Source: an uncultured Alphaproteobacteria bacterium
GTDB lineage: Bacteria > Pseudomonadota > Alphaproteobacteria > HIMB59 > GCA-002718135
DNA length: 64,000 nt
Assembly: GCA_902576125.1 (NCBI GenBank)
Contig: CACGUF010000005.1
Location: forward strand, 1 to 64,000
Reading direction: 5' to 3'
The notes under the pieces: generated by a model
What the model was told of the DNA's origin: nothing
The model's input: the letters and a program-made list of their open reading frames with translations, nothing else
The model's database searches: none
Shown: positions 21,665 through 31,671 of the stretch, piece after piece
How positions within the stretch are numbered: position 1 is the stretch's first letter
Layout: every line of letters begins with the position of its first letter
Program-made: the position numbers and the translations under genes

Positions 21665-23590
21665 TTAATTTATTGGAGAAAGAGATTCTTTTTGAAGGCT
21701 CTCTATTAATTCATCAAGCTTAATAGTTGATGTATTTTGACTGCCTAGTCTTCGAACAGAAACAGTTTTATCATCGGCTTCTTTTTTTCCAACAGCAAGA
21801 ATCACAGGCACTTTTGCATTACTGTGTTCACGAATTTTATAACCTATTTTTTCATTTCGTACATCTGCATCTGCTATTAATCCATTTTTAGTTAATTGAT
21901 CCTTAACTTCATAAGCATAGTTATCAGACTCAGATGTTATTGTAGCAACTACAATTTGTAAGGGTGATAACCACAGCGGTAAATGTCCAGCATAGTGTTC
22001 AATTAAAATGCCAGTAAATCTCTCTAAAGAGCCAAAAAGAGCTCTATGTAACATCACAGGCACTTTTTTCTGACCATCTTCACCCACATAGGTTGCGCCC
22101 AGTCTGTCCGGTAAATTCAAATCAACTTGAAGAGTTCCACACTGCCAGTCTCTTCCAATGGCATCACGAAGAACAAACTCTAGTTTAGGGCCATAAAAAG
22201 CACCTTCGCCTGGGTTGAGAGTATACTCAAGTCCAGTTGCTTCCATAGCCTGCATTAATGCTGCCTCAGCCTTATCCCAAACAGCGTCATCTCCTACCCG
22301 TTTTTCAGGTCTGTCAGAAAATTTAATTCTAACATTATCAAAGCCAAAATCTTTATAGATACTAAGTATTAAGTCACATACGGTTTTACTTTCTTGAGTT
22401 ATTTGATCTTCTGTACAAAATATATGTGCATCATCTTGTGTAAATGCTCTCACTCTCATTAAGCCATGCAGAGCACCAGAAGGTTCATATCGGTGTACTT
22501 TACCAAACTCAGATAAGAGAAAAGGAAGGTCACGATAACTTTTTAAACCTTGTTTAAAAATCTCTACAGCACCAGGACAGTTCATTGGTTTTATAGCGTA
22601 TATTTTTTCATCTTTTGCTTCAGTTCTAAACATCATCTCACTAAACTTATCCCAATGACCTGAGGCCTCCCAAAGAGATTTATCCATCATGTCAGGCGTG
22701 TTTGTTTCTACATAACCAGCTTTATCTTGTCTTTTTCGCATATAATTTATTAATGATTGAAATAACCGCCATCCCTTAGGGTGCCAAAAAACTGCGCCAG
22801 GAGCCTCTTCCTGAAAATGAAATAAATCCATTTCTTTTCCAAGTTTGCGGTGATCTCTTTTTTCAGCTTCCTCAATCTGAAGTAAATGATTTTCTAATTC
22901 TTTTTCATTTCTCCAAGCCGTTCCATAAATGCGTGTTAGCATTGTATTATTTGAGTCACCTCTCCAATATGCTCCAGCAACTTTCATTAACTTAAAGCCT
23001 TTACCAATTTGTTTAGTGCTCAACATATGAGGACCACGACAAAGATCTAACCACTCTCCTTGTTTATAAATAGTTATTTCTTCATCGCCATTTAAATCTT
23101 CAATCAGCTCAACTTTATAGTCTTCACCTTTATTTTTAAAAAATTTTATAGCTTTATCTTTTGACCAGACTTCTCTTGTAAATTTTTCATCCTTATAAAT
23201 GATCTCATTCATTTTCTTTTCTATTTTTGGTAAGTCTGCAATTGTAAAAGGTTCATTCCGAGCAAAGTCGTAATAAAAGCCATTTTCAATTGAAGGGCCA
23301 ATTGTAACTTGTGTGTCTGGATATAAAGATTGCACAGCCTCTGCCATTACATGTGCACAGTCATGTCTTATTATATCAAGAGCTTCATCATTTTCTCTTT
23401 TAATAATAACAACTTTGCAGTCATTATTAAGTGGAAGAGATAGATCGCAAATCTTTCCATCAATTTTTATAGCAACTGACTCTTTAGAAAGTGATTTAGA
23501 AATTTGACTTGCTAGTTCAAACCCTGAAATTCCTTTTTCTACTGATTTAGTCTTTCCATCAGGAAAGGTAATTATAATGTTGTTACTCAT
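21665..23590 (-). CDS. thrS: Threonyl-tRNA synthetase
   Basis: This class II synthetase is 641 residues, the normal length. Domains in order: N-terminal TGS domain ([14 protein letters not shown]), the editing domain with [12 protein letters not shown] (HxxxH motif near residue 75), the catalytic core with [11 protein letters not shown] (zinc cysteine), motif 2 [20 protein letters not shown] and motif 3, then the anticodon-binding domain with '[15 protein letters not shown]'. It overlaps cysS by four bases, so two tRNA synthetases and hemB/hisI/ribA form one long minus-strand transcript. Confidence 0.98.
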   Translation of the reverse strand: MSNNIIITFPDGKTKSVEKGISGFELASQISKSLSKESVAIKIDGKICDLSLPLNNDCKVVIIKRENDEALDIIRHDCAHVMAEAVQSLYPDTQVTIGPSIENGFYYDFARNEPFTIADLPKIEKKMNEIIYKDEKFTREVWSKDKAIKFFKNKGEDYKVELIEDLNGDEEITIYKQGEWLDLCRGPHMLSTKQIGKGFKLMKVAGAYWRGDSNNTMLTRIYGTAWRNEKELENHLLQIEEAEKRDHRKLGKEMDLFHFQEEAPGAVFWHPKGWRLFQSLINYMRKRQDKAGYVETNTPDMMDKSLWEASGHWDKFSEMMFRTEAKDEKIYAIKPMNCPGAVEIFKQGLKSYRDLPFLLSEFGKVHRYEPSGALHGLMRVRAFTQDDAHIFCTEDQITQESKTVCDLILSIYKDFGFDNVRIKFSDRPEKRVGDDAVWDKAEAALMQAMEATGLEYTLNPGEGAFYGPKLEFVLRDAIGRDWQCGTLQVDLNLPDRLGATYVGEDGQKKVPVMLHRALFGSLERFTGILIEHYAGHLPLWLSPLQIVVATITSESDNYAYEVKDQLTKNGLIADADVRNEKIGYKIREHSNAKVPVILAVGKKEADDKTVSVRRLGSQNTSTIKLDELIESLQKESLSPIN

Positions 23591-24969
23591 GAGTCTTTAC
23601 GCCAAATAGTCCCATTTTTTGTGTCCTCAATTTCTACACCCTTAGATTTAAGTTTACCCCTTATTTGATCGGCTAATTTAAAATCTTTACTGCGTCTAGC
23701 TTCATTGCGCTGATTTATCAACCCTTCTATCTCCTCTTTTTCAGGATTTGCTGATTGATTATAGCCTAGCCACATGTTGGGATCTTCTTGCAATACACCA
23801 AGAATTTTTCCTACAGCTATTAAATTATTTTTAATATTCCTTTTTTCATCACTATTAGCTGATGATAATGTGTTAGATAATGTGTTAAGTTTAGCTAAAA
23901 CTTTGGGTGTGTTAAGATCATCCAACAAACTTTCCATGATATCTTCCGATACACTCTCTGAAGAAATTTCTATATCTTGCAGATCTTTTAAAGAGCGATA
24001 AAAACGATCAAGCATTTTGCTGTTTTGATCTATAATTTCTTTTGTCCAGTTCAAGGGCTGTCTATAATGAGCAGACAAAAGAGTTAATCTTAATACCTCT
24101 CCCTTGTATTGTTTTATAAGGTCGTGTACTAATTTTATATTTCCAATAGATTTAGACATTTTTTCACCCTCAACATTTACAAAACCATTATGAAACCAAA
24201 ACTTTGCAAAACTCTCTGGCTCATGATTATCATCTAAAGAGCAGGTTTGAGCTATTTCATTTTCATGGTGTGGAAAAACTAAATCCATCCCTCCACTATG
24301 AATATCAAAAGGTAATCCTAGCGTCTTTTCAGACATTGCAGAACACTCAAGATGCCAACCCGGACGACCAAAACCCCAAGGCGAGTCCCAACCCGGTAAA
24401 GGGTCTGGCGATGGCTTCCACAAAATAAAATCAGCAGGATCTTTTTTGAAAGGCGCTACCTCTACTCTACTTCCTGCAATTTGTTCGTCACGATTTCTTT
24501 TTGATAAAACCCCATACTTTGAAAAGCTCGGCACATGAAAAAGAACATGTCCATCTTTTTCGTAAGCATAATTATTTTCAATTAGTTTTTTTATTAGCTC
24601 TATCATTTCACTGATGTGGTCAGTAGCGTGAGGCTGTATATCTGGAAGCTTAACATTTAAATAACCCATATCTTCGTTATAAATTTTGGTATATTTTGTT
24701 GTTAAGTTTTTTATTGGCTCGTTTAGTTCATGGGCAGCATCTATAATTTTATCATCAATATCTGTTATATTCGATACATAGGTAACTTTATTGAACTGTG
24801 TTTTTAAAACATTAACTAAGAGATCATTCACAACGGCCATTCTTGCATTTCCAATATGTGCAAAATTATAAACTGTTGGACCACATGCATAAATTCGAAC
24901 GTTATCTCTATCAACAGGTTTAAAAGTTTCTTTTTTTCCAGATAAAGTGTTGTGAATTTTAAAGATCAT
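23587..24969 (-). CDS. cysS: Cysteinyl-tRNA synthetase
   Basis: This is a 460-residue class I synthetase. The HIGH-type motif is in [16 protein letters not shown] (residues ~29-44), zinc ligands include the Cys there, [11 protein letters not shown] and the FPHHENE segment, and KMSKS is in [12 protein letters not shown] near 265. The C-terminal helical domain and zinc-less tail are present. It ends over the thrS start (ATGA overlap). Confidence 0.98.
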   Translation of the reverse strand: MIFKIHNTLSGKKETFKPVDRDNVRIYACGPTVYNFAHIGNARMAVVNDLLVNVLKTQFNKVTYVSNITDIDDKIIDAAHELNEPIKNLTTKYTKIYNEDMGYLNVKLPDIQPHATDHISEMIELIKKLIENNYAYEKDGHVLFHVPSFSKYGVLSKRNRDEQIAGSRVEVAPFKKDPADFILWKPSPDPLPGWDSPWGFGRPGWHLECSAMSEKTLGLPFDIHSGGMDLVFPHHENEIAQTCSLDDNHEPESFAKFWFHNGFVNVEGEKMSKSIGNIKLVHDLIKQYKGEVLRLTLLSAHYRQPLNWTKEIIDQNSKMLDRFYRSLKDLQDIEISSESVSEDIMESLLDDLNTPKVLAKLNTLSNTLSSANSDEKRNIKNNLIAVGKILGVLQEDPNMWLGYNQSANPEKEEIEGLINQRNEARRSKDFKLADQIRGKLKSKGVEIEDTKNGTIWRKDS

Positions 24970-24986
24970 AAATTTTTTTATTGTTG

Positions 24987-25409
24987 TTAATATTTTAACT
25001 CAATCTCTACAGGTACACCGTGTTCTAATATGATTGCTGCTTTCTTAAATTTTGGCGGTCCTTTTGGAGAATAGTTATTGCTGAAAGCAAAACCTTCTTT
25101 TGGCCTCCAAAACATACCTGTCTTTAATTCGCCATTACCATCTTCATCATGATAAACAACAATTGCTATTTCACCTTCATGGATTTTAGATAACGGAACT
25201 TCAACTTTCCCTTTTTTAACTTTTTTTCTAACTATCTCAACTGCCTCATCCTCTTTTAAAAAACTATCTTTTGAGTCATAAATTTTAACATCTATATAGC
25301 CATCATCATGCTCTACATTTGTTATAATAACAGTCCCATGCGATAAAACTACGCTGGAGAAAAATAATACAAGCAAAAAAACAATTTTTCGAATAAAAGT
25401 ATTTTTCAT
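24987..25409 (-). CDS. DUF2141-family exported protein
   Basis: The 140-residue protein has an N-terminal signal peptide (hydrophobic residues ~8-22 ending LSHG) and a beta-sandwich domain with the family pattern AIVVYHDEDGNGELKTGMFWRPKEGFAFSN, typical of DUF2141. These are small periplasmic proteins of unknown role. It is 17 bases upstream of cysS and divergent from pabB with a 28-base gap. Confidence 0.85.
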   Translation of the reverse strand: MKNTFIRKIVFLLVLFFSSVVLSHGTVIITNVEHDDGYIDVKIYDSKDSFLKEDEAVEIVRKKVKKGKVEVPLSKIHEGEIAIVVYHDEDGNGELKTGMFWRPKEGFAFSNNYSPKGPPKFKKAAIILEHGVPVEIELKY

Positions 25410-25437
25410 ATTTTTTACCTAATTATAATAGATTTCT

Positions 25438-26649
25438 GTGCTGAACAATAAAGAATACCTCAATAAGATTTTTCAATCCAATAAACCACTAATAATTTAT
25501 AAAACTATTGGTGGATTTGATGTTTATACAGATTTCAAAGAAAGAATTGTCCTTAACTCAAAGAATTTTAAAAGTTTTTTGAACATCAAATGTAATAAAT
25601 TAAATTCAAAAATCAGAGAACTTAACTGCTACGTTGGCTTTTTTGGTTATGAGCTTTTATGTGAGAATATTAATATTAAGCTACCAAAACAAGAAACTTT
25701 GAATTTTTATCCCGGTTTAGTTTACAAACCTCAGACCATAATAAAAATAAGAAAAAATATAACTATTAAAAGTTTATTAAAAGATTTTAGAAAAAAAATA
25801 CCCTCACAAAAAAATTATAACTATTTCTATGAAAAAAAATTTAATTTAAATTTAAATGAGGTACAGTATTCAAATCTCTTTAAGTATTTCTCTAAAAAAA
25901 TTAAAATGGGAGAAACTTATCAAATTAAGATATGTCAAACCTATTCAAATAAATCAAATATTGATTCTGTTAATTTTTTTTGGAAACTGATGAGTATTAA
26001 TGAGTCACCGGAGAGTTTTCTCATACGTGACAAAGATTATAGTATTATAAGTTGTTCCCCAGAGATGCTTATTAAAAAAAAGAAAAATACAATTATTACA
26101 AAACCTATTGCAGGAACTCTAAATCGTACTAAGAAAATGACAACTAAATATGCAAGAAGTTATTTTAAAAAAAATGAAAAAGAAAGCAAAGAACATAATA
26201 TGATTGTGGATATGGAAAGAAATGATTTATCTCGCATATGTAGATCTGGTAGTGTCAAAATTTCAAAATTAAAGAGTGTAGAAAAATATAGAGATCTTTA
26301 TCATTATGTAACGGAGATAAAAGGCTTACTTAAAGACAAGACTACTAATCATGATATAATTTCAGCAATGATGCCTGGTGGCTCAGTAATCGGTTGTCCA
26401 AAAATTAATACGCTAAAACTTTTAAATAGTCGGGAAAGATTAAATCGAAATATTTATACTGGTAGTTTTGGCTATATAAATGCAAATGGAGATATGCACT
26501 TTAGTATTATTATTCGTTCTATTTTGAATTTCAAAAAACGCTCAGAAATTTCTGCTGCAAGCGGTGTGGTAATTGATAGTAAACCAAAAAAAGAATACAA
26601 AGAAAATTATATCAAAGCAAAGTCACTTTTAGATTTATTTAAATTATGA
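25438..26649 (+). CDS. pabB: Aminodeoxychorismate synthase component I (PabB), PIAGT variant
   Basis: PabB aminates chorismate to 4-amino-4-deoxychorismate for PABA/folate. The 403-residue protein (GTG start) has the chorismate-binding domain with EHNMIVDMERNDLSR and PGGSVIGCPKINTLKLL, which are PabB-like. However the nucleophile motif is PIAGT with Ala at residue 225, where E. coli-type PabB has Lys (PIKGT) and anthranilate synthase TrpE has Ala. The TrpE feedback motif LLES at the N-terminus is absent. Gene neighbours (pabA, pabC, folP, folB, folK) favour a PABA role. It overlaps pabA by four bases. Very AT-rich and Lys/Ile/Asn-rich. Confidence 0.85.
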   Translation: MLNNKEYLNKIFQSNKPLIIYKTIGGFDVYTDFKERIVLNSKNFKSFLNIKCNKLNSKIRELNCYVGFFGYELLCENINIKLPKQETLNFYPGLVYKPQTIIKIRKNITIKSLLKDFRKKIPSQKNYNYFYEKKFNLNLNEVQYSNLFKYFSKKIKMGETYQIKICQTYSNKSNIDSVNFFWKLMSINESPESFLIRDKDYSIISCSPEMLIKKKKNTIITKPIAGTLNRTKKMTTKYARSYFKKNEKESKEHNMIVDMERNDLSRICRSGSVKISKLKSVEKYRDLYHYVTEIKGLLKDKTTNHDIISAMMPGGSVIGCPKINTLKLLNSRERLNRNIYTGSFGYINANGDMHFSIIIRSILNFKKRSEISAASGVVIDSKPKKEYKENYIKAKSLLDLFKL

Positions 26650-27203
26650 TTTACGTAATTGATCACGAAGACTCTTTCACTTATAACTTGGTGCATCTTT
26701 TTGAAAATTTTGGACAAACTTATGTTTCAAACTACTTTAATATTGATAAAAAAAAATTGGACGCATGTAAGATTATTGTTTTTTCTCCTGGGCCGGGTGA
26801 ACCATCTCACTATCCAGAAACACAGAAAATTTATTATCAATACAGGGGTTTAAAAAAAATAATTGGTATTTGCTTAGGATATCAACAGATTTTGTATGCT
26901 GAAAAAGGGCAGATAATTCCCCAAAAAAAAATATATCACGGATACCAATCAAGAATAAAAGTCTTAAGAGAAAGTTTGATATTTAAGCCTAATAAAATCT
27001 TAATAGGAGGCCGTTACCATTCTTTAAAGCTAAAAGAGCCTTTTTCTAGTAAAACTCTTAAAATAACAATGAGATGTGTTGAAACTAATGTTGCTATGGC
27101 GATAGAAGATACTATTAATAGTGTTTATGGATTTCAATTTCACCCTGACTCTTTTTTGACAGTTGATGGCAAATTTCTTATTCAAAAAATCTTACAAGCT
27201 TAG
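26646..27203 (+). CDS. pabA: Aminodeoxychorismate/anthranilate synthase glutaminase subunit (PabA/TrpG)
   Basis: This class I glutamine amidotransferase supplies ammonia to PabB. The 185-residue chain has IDHEDSFTYNLVHLFE, the oxyanion segment FSPGPGEPSH, the nucleophile Cys76 in GICLGYQQ and His166 in QFHPDS. The third triad residue, normally Glu in HPES, is Asp168 here. PabA and TrpG cannot be told apart by sequence and may serve both partners. The start overlaps pabB (ATGA). Confidence 0.88.
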   Translation: MIYVIDHEDSFTYNLVHLFENFGQTYVSNYFNIDKKKLDACKIIVFSPGPGEPSHYPETQKIYYQYRGLKKIIGICLGYQQILYAEKGQIIPQKKIYHGYQSRIKVLRESLIFKPNKILIGGRYHSLKLKEPFSSKTLKITMRCVETNVAMAIEDTINSVYGFQFHPDSFLTVDGKFLIQKILQA

Positions 27204-27918
27204 TAATTTTCAGCAAGTCAAATATGATCATTTGTGGGGATCAACAGGTGTCTTCACTACTATTCGTGTGTATGGAAATAGGCCTAAATATATTTTAATA
27301 AATGAACATATATCTCAACTTAATAAGAGTTTAAAAAAATTGAATATCCCCTTTTCATTAACCCAAAACAAATTTTTGGACTTAATGCCAAATAATTTAA
27401 GAATAAAAAAATATGACCACTTATTAAGAGTTGCAATTAAAAAAAATATTTTATCATTATCGCTACGTTTACGCCTAAAACCAAAAAAGAATTTTCAATG
27501 CAAGCTCGTAAATTATCAGAGATCAAACGCATTTATTAAAAATTTACAATATAAAAAAATATTATCGATGCAAAAAAAAATCGATATGCAAAAAGAAGAA
27601 ATATTATTTTTCAAAAATCAAAATTTACTTGAGGGCTCAACCACAAATATAATAATGATAAAAAGCAATAAAATTATTCTACCCAAAGGCAGTGTCTACA
27701 AAGGTATAACTTTACAATTTCTTCTGTCTAAAATAGGCAAAAATTATAGAAGTAAGTTTATTAAGTTTTCAGACCTAGAAAGAGCAGATGAAATAATATT
27801 AGTTGGTTCAGGAAAAGGAGTTATAAAAGTATCATCTATTCCTTCAATAAAATGGTTTAGCTCTTCTTCAAAAATGTTTAATAAGTTATTTTCTATATAC
27901 AAAAATAAATTAAAATAA
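27166..27918 (+). CDS. pabC: 4-amino-4-deoxychorismate lyase-like PLP enzyme (class IV aminotransferase fold)
   Basis: PabC releases PABA and pyruvate from aminodeoxychorismate. The ~250-residue protein has WGSTGVFTTIRVYGNRP near residue 25 (the usual GDGLFETIRV region), a candidate PLP lysine in LQYKKILSMQ near 125-130, NLLEGSTTNIIMIKS near 155-170 and a C-terminal EIILVGSGKGVI. It is divergent but keeps the fold IV landmarks. It overlaps pabA by 38 bases; a TTG one codon upstream is possible. Function is supported mainly by operon position between pabA and folP. Confidence 0.78.
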   Translation: MANFLFKKSYKLSNFQQVKYDHLWGSTGVFTTIRVYGNRPKYILINEHISQLNKSLKKLNIPFSLTQNKFLDLMPNNLRIKKYDHLLRVAIKKNILSLSLRLRLKPKKNFQCKLVNYQRSNAFIKNLQYKKILSMQKKIDMQKEEILFFKNQNLLEGSTTNIIMIKSNKIILPKGSVYKGITLQFLLSKIGKNYRSKFIKFSDLERADEIILVGSGKGVIKVSSIPSIKWFSSSSKMFNKLFSIYKNKLK

Positions 27919-28736
27919 TGAAATTAAATAATTCTGAATTTTCAATCCTTTCACCTGCGATTATGGGTATATGTAATGTTACCAAAGATTCATTTAGTGA
28001 TGGTGGAAAAAATTATAAAACATCTAATGCATTAAAATCAATAAACCTAATGCTAAATAATGGTGCACAAATAATCGATATTGGTGCGGAGAGCACTAGG
28101 CCGGGTAGTGACTCAATTAGTTACAAAGATGAAATTAAAAAACTTTCACCAATTCTAAAAAAATTACCAAAAGACCAATTTATAATATCCATTGATTCTT
28201 CAAAAATTGAAACCCAAGAATTTGCTTTAGAAAATGGAGCTCATATTATTAATGATATATTCGGCGGTTCAGACGATCTTTTTCAGCTTACTAAAAAATA
28301 CAAGAATGGGTTAGTACTTATGCATACACCCGCTCCACCTAAAATAATGCAATCAAAGGTAAATTCTTATAAAAATGTAGTAAATGACATCAGAAAAATT
28401 TTTAAATCTACGTTAAAAAAAACAGATAAATATAAAATACCTCAATCTAAAATATGGTTTGATCCTGGAATTGGATTTGGCAAAAATCTTGCACAAAATT
28501 TGGAAATTATGCAAAATATTGAAAAGTTTAAAATAAATAATTGTGGCATTTTATTAGGTTCATCAAGAAAAAGCTGGATTAGTGGAATAGATAAAAGCGA
28601 TGCTAGCAATCGTCTCGGTGGATCAGTCGCATCTGCCCTTTATTGCTATAAAAAAGGAGTAAATATGTTTAGAGTCCACGATGTAAAGGAAACTTACCAG
28701 GCACTGAAAGTTTATAAAAATTTATGTTTAATGTAG
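27918..28736 (+). CDS. folP: Dihydropteroate synthase
   Basis: FolP joins PABA to hydroxymethyl-dihydropterin pyrophosphate. The 272-residue TIM-barrel protein has IMGICNVTKDSFSDGGK (residues ~15-31), the IDIGAESTRPGS motif near 55-66, SIDSSK and the C-terminal LLGSSRKSWISGI and FRVHDVKETYQA. These are the canonical substrate-binding elements targeted by sulfonamides. It overlaps pabC by one base and folB by 13 bases. Confidence 0.96.
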   Translation: MKLNNSEFSILSPAIMGICNVTKDSFSDGGKNYKTSNALKSINLMLNNGAQIIDIGAESTRPGSDSISYKDEIKKLSPILKKLPKDQFIISIDSSKIETQEFALENGAHIINDIFGGSDDLFQLTKKYKNGLVLMHTPAPPKIMQSKVNSYKNVVNDIRKIFKSTLKKTDKYKIPQSKIWFDPGIGFGKNLAQNLEIMQNIEKFKINNCGILLGSSRKSWISGIDKSDASNRLGGSVASALYCYKKGVNMFRVHDVKETYQALKVYKNLCLM

Positions 28737-29068
28737 AAATAAAGAGTCTAAAAGTTTTTGCCAATATTGGAATTACTGCAGGAGAAAGAAAAAAAAAGCA
28801 ATTATTAAAGGTTACATTAAACTTTAGTTATACTGTATCTAAAGGGAAAGGTTTAGAGTCAATGTCAAATCTTAAAGACTATTCTGGTATTACTAAATCA
28901 TTAAAAGAGTATATTAACAAATCAAAGTACTCTACCTTGGAAAGATTGATCACCTCTTCCTCTCATATGTTAGAAAAAAAATTTAAATTAAACAAAGTTA
29001 AAATTAAGATTAATAAAACAGAAGTTGCAAAACGATACGGCGCAGAGTCAGTAAGTGTATCCAACTAA
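28724..29068 (+). CDS. folB: Dihydroneopterin aldolase
   Basis: FolB cleaves dihydroneopterin to hydroxymethyl-dihydropterin and glycolaldehyde. The 114-residue protein begins FNVEIKSLKVFANIGITAGERKKKQ, matching the FolB pattern of an N-terminal strand then '.G...E...q', includes DYSGITKSLKEYI and TLERLITSSSHMLE near 65-80 (with the catalytic-region Glu) and ends KINKTEVAKRYGAESVSV. Normal size. It is nested between folP and folK with overlaps on both sides. Confidence 0.88.
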   Translation: MFNVEIKSLKVFANIGITAGERKKKQLLKVTLNFSYTVSKGKGLESMSNLKDYSGITKSLKEYINKSKYSTLERLITSSSHMLEKKFKLNKVKIKINKTEVAKRYGAESVSVSN

Positions 29069-29555
29069 TTATTATATAGCTCTTGGAACTAATGTAGGAA
29101 ATTATAAAAATAATTTTTCTGCTGCAATTAATGAATTAGATAAAATAGGCAAAATTTCTAAGATTGCTAATATTTATAAATCAAAACCATACGGTTACTT
29201 AAATCAAAACTATTTTTATAACAGTGTGCTTGAACTTAAATCAAAAATGATGCCAATACAATTAATGAAAAGCATTCATCTTATTGAAAAAAAATTAAAA
29301 AAAAATAAAAGAATAGTTAATGGCCCAAGAAAGATTGACCTAGATATAATTTTTTGGGGTAAAAAAAAATTTAGAAATCAAAATTTGTATATCCCGCATC
29401 CTCGAGCAAAAGAAAGAGATTTTGTGTTACTTCCTCTTATTGATCTAAATCCTTTTTTTAGAGATCCAGAAACTAAACTATCAATAAAAGATTTATTAAG
29501 TAGCTTGAAAGATCATTATGTGATTAAAAAATTAAGCTACAGCAATTTCTTTTAA
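29055..29555 (+). CDS. folK: 2-amino-4-hydroxy-6-hydroxymethyldihydropteridine pyrophosphokinase
   Basis: FolK pyrophosphorylates hydroxymethyl-dihydropterin. The 166-residue protein has YYIALGTNVGNYKNNF at the N-terminus, SKPYGYLNQNYFYNSV near 45-60, and the signature GPRKIDLDIIFWG (about 95-107) followed by IPHPRAKERDFVLLPL. It starts at a GTG overlapping folB by 14 bases and converges on trpF with a 24-base overlap. Confidence 0.96.
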   Translation: MYPTNYYIALGTNVGNYKNNFSAAINELDKIGKISKIANIYKSKPYGYLNQNYFYNSVLELKSKMMPIQLMKSIHLIEKKLKKNKRIVNGPRKIDLDIIFWGKKKFRNQNLYIPHPRAKERDFVLLPLIDLNPFFRDPETKLSIKDLLSSLKDHYVIKKLSYSNFF

Positions 29556-30182
29556 GAAATTTTTTAATTTCTTTGAAGAAATTATATTTTTAGTATTTTT
29601 AAGACTTCGTGAAACATCTATACCATCAGGTTTTAGTAAATTAATTATTTGTTTTGCTTTAGCTTGATTAATTCCCCCACCTATAAAAACTGGAATTGAT
29701 AAGTTTTTAATTGATTTAATTTGCTTAACACACTTATTTAATGAATATGTTTTAATGCTCTTTTTTTTGTACACGTTCATATCAAAATAGATAATATTTA
29801 TTAAATTTTTGATATTTTTAATATATTGCAAATTAAAATTCTCAGGATTAATTGAAATTCCAATTTTAAGTCTTTTAAAAGTTTTGCGTAACATTTGTAA
29901 TTCATACTTACTAAAATGGTAAGAGCATGAAATAGTTTTAGGTTTAGTAAAGTCTATTTGTTGAATTAATTTATCTAGTGAAACGTAACGACTAAGTAAA
30001 ACTGACTCAATTTTGTAATTTTTGCATTCTTTAATTAATGACTGAATCTTTTTATCTGATGCAGTATTAGGACCATTTAAATTATTGCTTGCAAAACCAA
30101 GATATTTTATTTGATTTTTGTGTGCAGTTTTAACTGATAATCTATTAGTTATTCCACAAATTTTTAGTGACACTTTATTCAT
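29532..30182 (-). CDS. trpF: Divergent phosphoribosylanthranilate isomerase (TrpF-like)
   Basis: TrpF isomerises phosphoribosylanthranilate in tryptophan synthesis. The 216-residue TIM barrel begins SLKICGITNR with the catalytic Cys in KICGI, has an Asp in YFDMN at the position expected for the general acid, and ends with FIGGGINQAKAKQIINLLKPDGIDVSRSL (phosphate-binding; usually DVSSGVE). The sequence is Lys/Ile-rich and diverged between these motifs. It is tail-to-tail with folK, and no other trp genes are in the window. Confidence 0.78.
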   Translation of the reverse strand: MNKVSLKICGITNRLSVKTAHKNQIKYLGFASNNLNGPNTASDKKIQSLIKECKNYKIESVLLSRYVSLDKLIQQIDFTKPKTISCSYHFSKYELQMLRKTFKRLKIGISINPENFNLQYIKNIKNLINIIYFDMNVYKKKSIKTYSLNKCVKQIKSIKNLSIPVFIGGGINQAKAKQIINLLKPDGIDVSRSLKNTKNIISSKKLKNFLKEIAVA

Positions 30183-30234
30183 TAATATAAATATTTTATT
30201 ATTAAAAAATACATGTAAACTACTTTGTTGTTCT

Positions 30235-31671
30235 ATGTCATTAAATTTTTATAGAAGAGTTGCATTCGGTTTATCACCGACAGATGATCTTCCTCAAGAA
30301 CCTCTTAAATGGGCATTAAACCAATTAAATTCTATCCCTGATTTTTTATGGCAAGGCTCTATTCCAACAGAAAAAGAATTAAGAAAAAAATACGGAGAAT
30401 GGGTATATGGAGATAGAAAAGTATTAAGAAAAAAATTTAAAAATGACAAAACTTCTTACAGAAAAGCAAAAGATGAATTGAGAATAGAAACTGGTGAAAG
30501 ATATTTTGAGTTAAATGAACACGCTATTCGGCATTATCAAACAAAGTATGGAACTCAACCTGTATTTGAGCGCTTCTGGCTATTTTGGGGAAATCATTTT
30601 GCGATAAGTGAAAAAGATTCTTTACCAGAGTTCAGTACCGGCCCTTATCAACGTGAAATTATAAGACCCAACATGGTTAAAAATTTTGAAGAGATGGTTC
30701 AGGCTGTTACAACTTCGTGGAGCATGATTCATCACCTTGACAACTCAGAATCTGTTGGCCCCAATTCTAAAAAAGGAATTGAATGGAGGGAAACTATAAA
30801 CGAAAATCATGCAAGAGAATTGTTAGAACTCCATACTGTATCTCCAAGTGCGGGATATACGCAAGAGGATGTAATCCAATTAGCATATATAATGACTGGT
30901 TGGGGTCACAAGTGGAGTAGGAAAAATCTAGAAACAGGGGATGTCTGGTTTGATCAAGAAAAGCATCAAAAAGGTGATAAGGTAGTTTTAGGTATCAATT
31001 ATAAAAATGATGCAAAAAGGGAACTTGCAAAAGTAATCCATGATTTAGCTACACACCCGATTTGTATTAAGTTTGTCTCAACTAAATTATGTAGGCACTT
31101 TATCACTGATGAACCAACGCAAGAAATGATAGACCCAGTAATTGAGGCATGGAATAAATCTAATGGTAATTTAATTGAAATTCATAAAGCTGTTGTTACT
31201 CAAGCTTTTAAATACAATGACAATACTCATAAATTTCATCCACCTGAAATCTGGTTAATGCAGTTATCTAGAATGTTCGATTTAAATATTCCTCTTTCAG
31301 CTGAAAAGATGAGCTATACCTTTAAACACAAACCAAATAATAAACAAAAAAAACTATCGTGGATTCTGCGCGAACTAGGCAATTCACCTTATAGAGCTAA
31401 ACAACCTAATGGTTGGAGTGATTTTGAAGTAGATTGGGTATCGCCAGAATTGTTATTAAGACGTTTTTGGTTTGCTTCAGTTGAATTGCCATATCTAGTT
31501 AAATCACAAAATAAATCACATGATTTTATTTTAAGTTGTTTGAAAAATAATTTTGAAGATCATGAAAAAATCGCCTCTCTAATTGATCAATTTAGGTTCG
31601 GCACTACAGATAAAGATTTAGGGAGAAAATATGGAATTATATGCAATTTACCAGGAGTATTAAAGGTATGA
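30235..31671 (+). CDS. DUF1800-family protein
   Basis: DUF1800 proteins are large, usually exported or surface-linked proteins of unknown function, nearly always paired with DUF1501. This ~478-residue protein has FYRRVAFGLSPT at the N-terminus, FERFWLFWGNHFAIS, NENHARELLELHTV (near 195-210) and TTKLCRHF-like 'STKLCRHFITDEPTQ', all family hallmarks. I start at ATG 30235 (SLNFYRR); the longer frame from 30118 would run into the divergent trpF gene. No clear signal peptide is seen with this start. It overlaps the DUF1501 gene by four bases. Confidence 0.88.
   Translation: MSLNFYRRVAFGLSPTDDLPQEPLKWALNQLNSIPDFLWQGSIPTEKELRKKYGEWVYGDRKVLRKKFKNDKTSYRKAKDELRIETGERYFELNEHAIRHYQTKYGTQPVFERFWLFWGNHFAISEKDSLPEFSTGPYQREIIRPNMVKNFEEMVQAVTTSWSMIHHLDNSESVGPNSKKGIEWRETINENHARELLELHTVSPSAGYTQEDVIQLAYIMTGWGHKWSRKNLETGDVWFDQEKHQKGDKVVLGINYKNDAKRELAKVIHDLATHPICIKFVSTKLCRHFITDEPTQEMIDPVIEAWNKSNGNLIEIHKAVVTQAFKYNDNTHKFHPPEIWLMQLSRMFDLNIPLSAEKMSYTFKHKPNNKQKKLSWILRELGNSPYRAKQPNGWSDFEVDWVSPELLLRRFWFASVELPYLVKSQNKSHDFILSCLKNNFEDHEKIASLIDQFRFGTTDKDLGRKYGIICNLPGVLKV

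Noticed and set aside
27982..29500. Poly-A/poly-T frameshifts in the folate genes
   Set aside because: Many long A-tracts occur, but every frame runs through full-length with motifs in order, so no gene is broken.
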